A stretch of 64,000 nucleotides of DNA from Phycisphaerales bacterium (GTDB lineage: Bacteria; Planctomycetota; Phycisphaerae; Phycisphaerales; UBA1924). A program made the translations under genes and the position numbers. The notes under the pieces were generated by a model. It was not told the DNA's origin. It worked only from the letters and a program-made list of their open reading frames with translations, and ran no database searches. The stretch spans positions 558,001 through 622,000 of the forward strand of contig JAVJNT010000001.1 of assembly GCA_040217175.1 (NCBI GenBank), written 5' to 3'. Positions 37,986 through 44,658 of the stretch are shown here, piece by piece. Within the stretch, counting starts at the first letter, position 1. Each line of letters begins with the position of its first letter.

Positions 37986-40022
37986 CTATCGAGCGAGCCC
38001 GCGCGCCGAGAATAGCCACTCGATCGACAGCACCAGCAGCCCCGCGATGAGGAACCAGGGCCAGAGCTCGCGCTCCCCGCCGCGCGTGCGCTCGTCGGCG
38101 GCGTCGGCCTCGAGGCCACCGAAGCCCGCGGGCAGTTCCTCGAGCATCGAGACCCGGCTCTCCAGGTTGCTCATCACGTTGACCGCGACGCCGCGCTGGT
38201 CGCCGGGCGCTGCCTGGTCGAGCAGGTACACGCCCGCGCGCTCGAAGGGACCAACCGACGGCGACGCGCTCGGCGTCGAGAGCCGCAGGTCCAGATCGGT
38301 GCCCGCGCCGACGAGCCGCACCTGCGTCCGCGGCCGGCCGAGCCGCAGCGTCGCGGCGTCGCCCGCGCGCACGCCGTCGGCCGCATCGCGCGAGCCGCGC
38401 ATCGAGAGGTAGTCGATCGCCTCGGCCACGAACAACGGAAAGCTCACGAGCTTGGGCCAGTTGCTCATCGCCGGCTCGAAGCCGACCCAGATCCGGCGGT
38501 GCCGCTCGGCCTCGAACGCGACGATCAGCGGGCCGCGCGAGCCGCTGGCCAGCACGGTGTGCCGCACGCCGTCGGGCAGGCCGGTCTCGATCAGCGGCTG
38601 GGCGACGGCGAGCTGGTCGAGCGCGAGGTCGCGCATCACCGGGTGCGTGCGCCGCCACGAGACGACGCGCGTGCCCCCCCCCGCCTCACCTGCCTCGCCC
38701 GCGTCGACCACCGGCAGCGGCGGCGCATCGCGGCGCTCCATGGGCGGCGGCGGGCCGAAGTGCAGGCTCGGCGCCGGCGGCGGGGTGCGCGGCGAGACGC
38801 GGTCGAACACGATCGCGTCGAACGGCAGGTCGCCGCCCGCGGCCAATTGCTCGTAGCGGCTCAGCCGGACGATGCGGATGTCACCAAGCTCCATCGCCTG
38901 CAGAACCGCGGCGATCAACAGCACCGGCCCGGGCCGGTCGGGGTCGACCAGCTCGGTCTCGGGAATCACCTGCATCACGCGCGGCCGGCCGGCGGTGCGC
39001 AGCCAGAGCGAGGCGACGTCGTCGGCGGCCAGCACGTCCTGGCCGGGCAGCAGCACGCTCAAGACGCCCGCGCCCGGCGCGACGGCCGAGAGGCTCACGC
39101 TTGCTTCGGTCTGTTCAGCGTCCTCTCCCTCTTGCCCGAGCTGCGCGACGGCTTCGGCGACGACCTCGCCGTCGAGCGCCAGTCGCACGGGCAGCTCACG
39201 CCGCATCTCGCCGGTCGCCAGCACGCGGGCGAAGACGCGGACCGTCGCGGGGTCTTCGTACTGCCGCTGGGCCGCGAGGGCCACGATCCCGGCATTGCCC
39301 GCGTTGCCCGCCTCGGCTGCGCCACCGACGGGCTCCAACCGCACGCGCACGTTCGCCGGCAGCGGATCGGTCGGCGGCGGCACGGCGCCGTCCGAGGCCA
39401 GCACCAGCGTCAGCACGCGCGGCTCGTCGGGCGTGGCCTCGCCCGCTTCTTCGCCGCCGACGTCCTCCCGCGCGCTGGCCAGGCGCACCAGCTCGGCCAG
39501 CGCCTCGCCCGAGGCCTCCTCGTCCGTCGGCTCGACGGCGTCGATGGCGCCCAGCAGCACGGCCCGGTCGCCCGTCCACGGCGTCAGCGGCACGGCCTCG
39601 GCCCCGAGCGCGACGACCATGACCTGCGCATCGCTCCCGGCCGCCAGCTCGCGGGCCATCGCGCGGAGCCGCGTGCGCGCCTCCTCGAACCTTGACACCC
39701 CGCCCGCGCCGTCGGTGGCGTTCATGGAGGCCGAGCGGTCGAGCACGAGCATGACGCGGCCGCCCAGCGTGCTGGGGATGACCGGCCGCGCGAAGGCCAG
39801 CAGCAGCAGCGCGAGCGCGAGCAACTGGAGCAGCAATTGCGTCTGCGGCCGCACCATCCGCCACGGCGCGTTGCCCTGGGCGTCTCGTACCGCGCGCTCC
39901 CAGAACAGCACGCTGCCAACCCGCACCGGCCGCCGCCGCAGCTTGAGCAGGTAGAACGCGATCACGGGCGGCACCGTCAGCGCCGCGGCAACGAGGGCAG
40001 CAAAGGGCGCCAGGAACGTCAC
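37986..40022 (-). CDS. BatA/VWA-domain membrane protein
   Basis: 678 residues from a GTG at 40022 that overlaps the rlmE stop as GTGA. The N-terminal BatA region has two membrane helices (PPVIAFYLLKLRRRPVRVGS; LLLQLLALALLLLAFARPVI). A VWA domain follows with the MIDAS start LVLDRSASMNAT, then a long Pro/Glu-rich periplasmic part and a C-terminal helix (WPWFLIAGLLVLSIEWLFS). Similar proteins occur in MoxR-BatA operons for envelope assembly. No MoxR or DUF58 gene is next to it. Confidence 0.88.
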   Translation of the reverse strand: MTFLAPFAALVAAALTVPPVIAFYLLKLRRRPVRVGSVLFWERAVRDAQGNAPWRMVRPQTQLLLQLLALALLLLAFARPVIPSTLGGRVMLVLDRSASMNATDGAGGVSRFEEARTRLRAMARELAAGSDAQVMVVALGAEAVPLTPWTGDRAVLLGAIDAVEPTDEEASGEALAELVRLASAREDVGGEEAGEATPDEPRVLTLVLASDGAVPPPTDPLPANVRVRLEPVGGAAEAGNAGNAGIVALAAQRQYEDPATVRVFARVLATGEMRRELPVRLALDGEVVAEAVAQLGQEGEDAEQTEASVSLSAVAPGAGVLSVLLPGQDVLAADDVASLWLRTAGRPRVMQVIPETELVDPDRPGPVLLIAAVLQAMELGDIRIVRLSRYEQLAAGGDLPFDAIVFDRVSPRTPPPAPSLHFGPPPPMERRDAPPLPVVDAGEAGEAGGGTRVVSWRRTHPVMRDLALDQLAVAQPLIETGLPDGVRHTVLASGSRGPLIVAFEAERHRRIWVGFEPAMSNWPKLVSFPLFVAEAIDYLSMRGSRDAADGVRAGDAATLRLGRPRTQVRLVGAGTDLDLRLSTPSASPSVGPFERAGVYLLDQAAPGDQRGVAVNVMSNLESRVSMLEELPAGFGGLEADAADERTRGGERELWPWFLIAGLLVLSIEWLFSARGLAR

Positions 40023-40717
40023 GAGCCCCAGCCCTTCCCCGGCTTCGGCGGCGGCGGCGCCACGCCCTCGGGCCGCTCCAGCCGCCCGAGCGCGGGCTCA
40101 TACCCCGTCGCGATCACGAACATCTCGGTCGAGACCTCGCGCGTTGCCCGCGGCTTCAGGCCCCGGCACTGTGCGAACATCGCGCCCGTGCGCTTCACCA
40201 GGTCGGGGTACGTCTCGCCCTCGAACACCTTGTAAACCAGCCCCCCGCCGGGCCGCAAGACATCGGGCAGCCGCTCCAGGATCGCCTCGCACAGCCGCAC
40301 CGACTTGTAGTGGTCGCCCGCCCCGCTCGTGTTCGGGGCCATGTCGCTGATGACCACGTCGTACAGCCCGGGCCTGTCCTGTTCATCGCCCCGCCACCGC
40401 TTCAGCGGCTCCAGCAGCGTCGCCGCGTCCTGCTTCGTGAAGTCGCCGCGCATCGTCACGACGCACGGCGGCATCGGCTCGCGCACGTCGCTGAGGTCGA
40501 TCCCGGCGACCAGCCCCTCGTCCCCACCCCCACACACCAACTCCGCGGCCACCTGCAGCCAGCTCCCGGGCGCACAGCCCAGGTCGAGCACGGCCATGCC
40601 CGGCCGCAGGATCCCCCGCCGCTCCTGGATCTCCAGCAGCTTGTACGCCGAACGCGCGAGGTAGCCCTCGGCCTTGGCCTTCTTGAAGTACTGGTCGTGG
40701 AGGACGCGTTTGGGCAC
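40019..40717 (-). CDS. rlmE: 23S rRNA 2'-O-methyltransferase RlmE
   Basis: 232 residues from a GTG at 40717; no ribosome binding site is evident. FtsJ fold with RSAYKLLEI, the SAM motif VLDLGCAPGSWLQ, ISDMAPNTSG, VYKVFEG and RATREVSTEMFVIATG, which supply the K-D-K-E tetrad. Methylates U2552 of 23S rRNA in E. coli. The Pro-rich C-terminal tail is longer than usual. Overlaps the BatA-like gene by 4 bp. Confidence 0.93.
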   Translation of the reverse strand: MPKRVLHDQYFKKAKAEGYLARSAYKLLEIQERRGILRPGMAVLDLGCAPGSWLQVAAELVCGGGDEGLVAGIDLSDVREPMPPCVVTMRGDFTKQDAATLLEPLKRWRGDEQDRPGLYDVVISDMAPNTSGAGDHYKSVRLCEAILERLPDVLRPGGGLVYKVFEGETYPDLVKRTGAMFAQCRGLKPRATREVSTEMFVIATGYEPALGRLERPEGVAPPPPKPGKGWGS

Positions 40718-40740
40718 GTGGGAGGGTACGGGGGAAGCGA

Positions 40741-40860
40741 CGGAGGGACGGAGCGACGGAGCGACGAAGGGGGGAAAGACGTAGAGACGTAGAGACGGAG
40801 AGACGCAGTGGCGATCGCGCTCTCGCTCCCTCTCCCGCTCGCGGGAGAGGGCCGGGGTGA
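40741..40860. repeat. Low-complexity and palindromic intergenic element
   Basis: Contains imperfect repeats of GAGACGTA and GGAGCGAC, followed by CTCTCCCG-CTCG-CGGGAGAG (8-bp palindromic arms) and GGCCGGGGTGAGGGT. Similar GC-rich REP-like intergenic elements are common in high-GC genomes. No coding frame of note. Confidence 0.6.
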
Positions 40861-40944
40861 GGGTCTTCCGTCCGAGCCGCGTGCGTGAGCACGCGTGCCA
40901 ACGCGATGCACTGCCAGTTCTCTCGCGTACGCTTGTCCCAATCC

Positions 40945-41283
40945 ATGGCCGAACCACGAAAGCTCATGTGGAACGATCACCTCGTTGGCACCGTCGTTCG
41001 GACGGGCAGCGATTTTCCTGAAGAGCACGGTCGTGTAGAGCTGTCCACCAAGGACGAATCGCTCATCGCCTTCTTTCGAGCTGCCCGCGAGTCCGCCAAG
41101 CGGGGTGGCACGGAGTGGCCCGAGGGATTCGATCCTGATTTTGTTGATCGATTGTTCGAGGGCTGGACGCTGGTTGATCGCGCCGGGGTCGTCGAGAAGA
41201 TCGCGGCCTTCCCGTTTCTGGATCTCGAAGAACGTTCTATCGTCTGGCGAACAGACCATACCGACGATCCGGAGCCGAGATGA
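40945..41283 (+). CDS. Unknown protein paired with a NADAR protein
   Basis: 112 residues from ATG 40945 (ATG 40906 is possible; neither has a good ribosome binding site, and TACGCT lies 11 nt before 40945). Soluble alpha/beta, with WNDHLVGTVVRTGSDFPEEHG at the start and WTLVDRAGVVEKIAAFPFLD later. No catalytic motif recognised. The stop overlaps the NADAR start as ATGA, so the two are coupled. It could be a binding partner or regulator of the NADAR enzyme. Confidence 0.75.
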   Translation: MAEPRKLMWNDHLVGTVVRTGSDFPEEHGRVELSTKDESLIAFFRAARESAKRGGTEWPEGFDPDFVDRLFEGWTLVDRAGVVEKIAAFPFLDLEERSIVWRTDHTDDPEPR

Positions 41284-41729
41284 ACGACGAACCAATCCGC
41301 TTCTATCGCCTTGCCGACGAGTACGGCTGCTTCTCCAATTTCTCCAAGCACCCCATCACGATCGACGGCAAGGAATGGCGCACCAACGAGCACTATTTCC
41401 AGGGCCAGAAGTTCGCCGGCACCGAGCACGAGGACGAGATCCGCCTGACCGCCTCGCCCATGGTTGCGGCGCGGATGGGCCGGGCGCGCAAGCGTCCGCT
41501 TCGCGAGGACTGGGAGTCGGTGAAGGACGACGTCATGCGTACCGCAGTCCGCGCCAAGTTCACCCAGCACGCCGACCTGCGCGACATCCTGCTTGGAACG
41601 GGCGACGCCGAGATCATCGAGCACACGGCCAACGACCGCTACTGGGGCGACGGCGGCGACGGTAGCGGCAAGAACATGCTCGGACAGATCTTGACGGAAA
41701 TCCGCTCAGAGCTTCGCGAGCAGAACTGA
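41280..41729 (+). CDS. NADAR-family (YbiA-like) protein
   Basis: 149 residues. EYGCFSNFSKHPI, TNEHYFQGQKF, the later TAVRAKFTQHADLRDILLGT and NDRYWGDGGDGSGKNMLG are the NADAR signature. Members hydrolyse N-glycosidic bonds of riboflavin intermediates (YbiA) or remove ADP-ribose from guanine in DNA. It is coupled to an unknown upstream gene and followed one codon later, in frame, by a methyltransferase fragment, which suggests a small defence-type island. Confidence 0.93.
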   Translation: MNDEPIRFYRLADEYGCFSNFSKHPITIDGKEWRTNEHYFQGQKFAGTEHEDEIRLTASPMVAARMGRARKRPLREDWESVKDDVMRTAVRAKFTQHADLRDILLGTGDAEIIEHTANDRYWGDGGDGSGKNMLGQILTEIRSELREQN

Positions 41730-41732
41730 GCA

Positions 41733-41948
41733 TTGCAACCCCGCAGTATTGGGTCGCCAGGCGACGACTGCGACCAGTTCAAGGCCGTGATGGAACGCGA
41801 GAACCGCCAACGCGGCTACTTCGTCGGCTTCAGCTACTCGAGCGCCGCCGTCCAGGAAGCCGCCAACTTCCACAAGCGCACCAACCGCATCATCAAGCTC
41901 ATCAGGGTGCAAGAGATCCTCGACGACGAGCACGCCCAGCGGATGTGA
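41733..41948 (+). pseudogene. C-terminal remnant of a DNA methyltransferase
   Basis: 71 codons with no credible start (TTG without ribosome binding site). The sequence DQFKAVMERENRQRGYFVGF, then NRIIKLIRVQEILDDEHA, resembles the C-terminal end of site-specific DNA methyltransferases, where this stretch follows the catalytic domain. The catalytic part (DPPY and SAM motifs) is absent. It begins in the same frame just after the NADAR stop, so a deletion may have brought the two together. Confidence 0.65.
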
Positions 41949-42018
41949 GGCACGGGGGAGTCCGTAGCAGGCCGGCTGGCGCTGTGGGGAGCAGCTTCGC
42001 AGCGCAGTCGAGCCGGTC

Positions 42019-42186
42019 TACCGCGCCGCAAAACGGATCTACCGCGCCGCGGATTCGTTCTACCGCGCTGTTAAACGGATCTACCGCGCTGCGAAGTGGT
42101 TCCACCGCGCCGCGAAACGGATGTACCGCGCTGCGGATGCGTTGTACCGCGCTGCAAAATGGATTTACCGCGCGGTAAATCCATTC
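42019..42186 (+). repeat. 21-bp tandem array 3 (8 units)
   Basis: Eight contiguous 21-bp units. The first 12 bases are almost constant (TACCGCGCTGCG); the last nine vary (AAACGGATC, GATTCGTTC, AAGTGGTTC, GATGCGTTG, AAATGGATT, AATCCATTC). In the frame of 42019 it reads YRAAKRI-type basic heptads, but the only ATG in that frame is inside the array (42121). A GTG at 41945, overlapping the stop of the preceding fragment, opens another frame that ends at 42178. The minus strand is open as well. Lies 270 bp upstream of the coupled short ORF. Confidence 0.9.
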
Positions 42187-42240
42187 TGCAGCACCCCAAA
42201 CGGGCTTGAGCGAATCTCGGGAGAATCTTCGTTCGGCCCC

Positions 42241-42275
42241 GAAAACCGCTCCTGCGACCTCCCGCGGCGGTTTTC
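42241..42275. terminator. Hairpin after array 3
   Basis: GAAAACCGC (42241-42249) and GCGGTTTTC (42267-42275) form a perfect 9-bp stem with a 17-nt loop. The T and A runs in the arms could allow termination in either direction. It separates array 3 from the downstream coupled genes. Confidence 0.45.
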
Positions 42276-42457
42276 TGCCGCGACGCGCTGGCAACGCCGT
42301 GCCGGGCCCGGAAACTTTCTCGTTTTCTCGGACTCGGGCTGGAGTCGGTCCGTGATCGCCCCGATGACCGGGATTGCCCGGCCGCTGTGGTCCGGGAATC
42401 TTGGTTCACGCGGCCGCCCGCTCGTGACGGGGTGACCGCGCTCTGGAGGACGCTGCG

Positions 42458-42547
42458 ATGATGCACGTCGTTCAACAGCCGTCGGCGGCCCGGTTCGTGT
42501 TGGTCGCCACCGTCCGCACTTCTGCTTGCGAAGGAGCGCACTCATGA
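42458..42547 (+). CDS. Short ORF (29 aa) coupled to the FN3-like gene
   Basis: ATG at 42458 with GGAGGA 7 nt upstream, a strong ribosome binding site. The 29-residue peptide starts MMHVV and ends TSACEGAHS; its TGA overlaps the next ATG (42544) as ATGA. Same size, position and C-terminal pattern as the ORF at 1576-1668. The quality of the start signal argues that it is translated. Confidence 0.55.
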   Translation: MMHVVQQPSAARFVLVATVRTSACEGAHS

Positions 42548-43233
42548 GCACGATCCCACGAGAGAACGATGCAGCCGTCGCGTGGTGCGCCGCGCACCTT
42601 CCCATCTGGATCGACAACGCCGCCTCGATCGGACTCGATCCGGCGGAGTTGGCGGACCTTTCGACCCTGATCTCCGAGGCCAATACCCGCCTGACCGCGC
42701 GTGACCAGGCCAAGGACGCCGCGTCGGGTGCCGTTGGCACGTTCAACGAGGCGGCCGGCACCATGCGCGAGCTGGCGGCGCTGCAAGTTGCCAAGATCCG
42801 CACGTTCGCCAAGGGCAGCGACACGCCCGCGATCGTGTACGAGGATGCGCAGATCCCCGCGCCCGCCGACCCCACGCCGCGGCCGGCGCCCGGCACGCCC
42901 ACCTTGTTTACCATCACGCTCGAGCAGAGCGGGGCGCTGCAGGTCGACTTCAAGTGCCCCAACCCGCCGCGGGTCGGCGCGCTCACCTACCGCGTCGAGC
43001 GGTCGATCGGCGCGCAGCAGCCGTTCGTGTTCCTGCTCAACGCCAAGGAGCGGTCGTTCACCGATGGCACCGTGCCGTCGGGCTCGGGCGACGTGACCTA
43101 CCGCGTGACGGCCCAGAGCTCGACCAAGGACGGGGCCCCGGGCTACTTCACCGTGCGCTTCGGCGTGAACCAGCAGGCCGAGCCGCAGGCCGAGATCGTG
43201 TCCGAGGGCACGAGTAGCAGCAAGGCAAGTTAG
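42544..43233 (+). CDS. Helical plus fibronectin III-like protein, paralog 2
   Basis: 229 residues, ATG at 42544 with GAAGGAG 7 nt upstream. Same build as the protein at 1665: helical N-terminal half (ADLSTLISEANTRLTARDQA, then AGTMRELAALQVAKIRTFAKG), a Pro-rich linker (PAPADPTPRPAPGTPT), one FN3-like domain (YRVERSIG, RSFTDGTVPSG, YRVTAQSSTKDG, YFTVRFGV) and a Ser/Glu tail. No signal peptide. Function unknown; a terminator hairpin follows. Confidence 0.85.
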   Translation: MSTIPRENDAAVAWCAAHLPIWIDNAASIGLDPAELADLSTLISEANTRLTARDQAKDAASGAVGTFNEAAGTMRELAALQVAKIRTFAKGSDTPAIVYEDAQIPAPADPTPRPAPGTPTLFTITLEQSGALQVDFKCPNPPRVGALTYRVERSIGAQQPFVFLLNAKERSFTDGTVPSGSGDVTYRVTAQSSTKDGAPGYFTVRFGVNQQAEPQAEIVSEGTSSSKAS

Positions 43234-43275
43234 GCGGTACGCGGCCGGGCCGTGCCGACAACGCAACTTTGCAAC

Positions 43276-43296
43276 GCGGGCCGACGGGCCCGCTTT
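43276..43296 (+). terminator. Intrinsic terminator after FN3-like paralog 2
   Basis: GCGGGCC and GGCCCGC form a 7-bp stem with a 4-nt loop (43276-43293), followed by TTTCT. Lies 43 nt after the stop codon. Confidence 0.75.
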
Positions 43297-43319
43297 CTCG
43301 TGCGCTTCTATCGTGGGGC

Positions 43320-44174
43320 GTGGACACCCCGGAGTCCCCCACGCTTCAAGCAACCCCCACCGTCCCCGACCGCCTCCCCTGCGTCGGCTGCGGCTACGAC
43401 TTAATTGGGCTTCCCGAGGACGGGGCCTGCCCCGAGTGCGGCGTGGCGATCGGGCGGTCGATCAGCGGGGATCACTTGTTTGCGAGCTCGAAGGAGCACC
43501 GGCAGCGGCTGGCGCGCGGGGCCGACTATGCGCTCGGGGGCGTCTGGGCGGGCTGGATGTCGCTGGCGTTCGTGCCGGTCTCCGTGTTCGTCGACGCGAC
43601 GATCGCGAGGCTGCCGCTCTTGCTGAGCGTCTCGCTCGCGCTGCTGGGCACCGGGCAGGGCTGGCTGCGGCTGATCTCGGCCGACCCCGATCGCATCGGC
43701 GACGTGCCCGAGCGGTGGGTCCCCAGGCTCGTGCTGCGGCTGTACGCGTGGACCATCGGGACGCTCGGCCCGGCGCTGGTCGTGCTGTGGTTCCTGCTGG
43801 AGGCGCTGCTGCGGACGCTGCCCACGCCCCGGGCCTCGTCCAGCCTGCTGCTGGTGCTGGCCGCGCTGGCGTGCCTGCCGACGCTGGCGGTCTCGGGCCC
43901 CATTGCCTCGGAGGTGGCCACGCTGGCCCGGCGGCTGCTCGAGGGCGACCTGGCCGATCGCTCGCGCGGGCTCGCGGTGACCGGCTGGGCGGGCATGGGC
44001 TCGGTCTTCGCGGCGACCACGCTCGCGTGGGCCAGGCCGGCCGGGCCGGGGTGGGTGCTCGAACCGATCGCGTGGATCATCGCCTTCGTCCTGATGCTCG
44101 CCTGGGGCGTGCAGTACCACACCCTCGTCCGGGCCCTGCGCCTCGCGCTGGCCACGGTCGCCGCTCGGCCGTGA
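43320..44174 (+). CDS. Zinc-ribbon multi-pass membrane protein
   Basis: 284 residues from a GTG at 43320. An N-terminal zinc ribbon (CVGCGYDLIGLPEDGACPEC) is followed by about six hydrophobic segments (WMSLAFVPVSVFVDA, LLLSVSLALLG, then VVLWFLLEALL and others). This ribbon-plus-helices design is frequent in planctomycetes, but its role is unknown. TATCGT lies 5 nt before the start, with no Shine-Dalgarno, so the transcript may be leaderless. Confidence 0.8.
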   Translation: MDTPESPTLQATPTVPDRLPCVGCGYDLIGLPEDGACPECGVAIGRSISGDHLFASSKEHRQRLARGADYALGGVWAGWMSLAFVPVSVFVDATIARLPLLLSVSLALLGTGQGWLRLISADPDRIGDVPERWVPRLVLRLYAWTIGTLGPALVVLWFLLEALLRTLPTPRASSSLLLVLAALACLPTLAVSGPIASEVATLARRLLEGDLADRSRGLAVTGWAGMGSVFAATTLAWARPAGPGWVLEPIAWIIAFVLMLAWGVQYHTLVRALRLALATVAARP

Positions 44175-44223
44175 CGGGCCTTGACGGGCGGGCATGGACG
44201 CACGGCCACCTACCCTTCCCGAG

Positions 44224-44637
44224 ATGGCCGAGATGTTCGAGATCACCGTCCAGGCCGGCTTCAACGCGCAGCACGCCATCCTGATCGGCGGCGAGCGCGA
44301 GCCCCAGCACGGGCACGACTGGCTCGTCGAGGCAACGATCGCCGGCCCGACGCTGGACGCCGAGGGCCTGCTGTGCGACTTCCACGCCGTCGAGGCGGCC
44401 CTGCGGGCGATCGTCGAGCCCTGGATCCACGGCGACCTCAACCTGGCCGAGGCCTTCCGCGGCCGCACGCTCGAGCCCACCGCCGAGAACGTGGCCCTGG
44501 TCATCGCTGCCGAGCTGGAGCGGGCCCTGGAGGGCCGCCTGCCCGAGGGGGCCGGGGTGTCCCGCGTGGCCGTGACCGAAGCGCCCCGCTGCGTGGCGAC
44601 GTACCTTCCCCCCCGGGAAGGCCGACGGAAGGGCTGA
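44224..44637 (+). CDS. 6-pyruvoyl-tetrahydropterin synthase-like protein, PTPS-III type
   Basis: 137 residues from ATG 44224 (ATG 44194 and 44233 are alternatives). T-fold with FNAQHAI and HGHDWLVEATI supplying the zinc histidines, and LLCDFHAVEAAL. The catalytic Cys of QueD (Cys-x3-HGH) is missing; instead there is REPQHGH, a Glu-x2-HGH. That is the PTPS-III signature, in which the enzyme makes 6-hydroxymethyl-dihydropterin for folate in place of FolB. TACCCT lies 7 nt before the ATG and no ribosome binding site is seen. Confidence 0.82.
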   Translation: MAEMFEITVQAGFNAQHAILIGGEREPQHGHDWLVEATIAGPTLDAEGLLCDFHAVEAALRAIVEPWIHGDLNLAEAFRGRTLEPTAENVALVIAAELERALEGRLPEGAGVSRVAVTEAPRCVATYLPPREGRRKG

Positions 44638-44658
44638 TCGAGTGGGGAGCACGGACGC

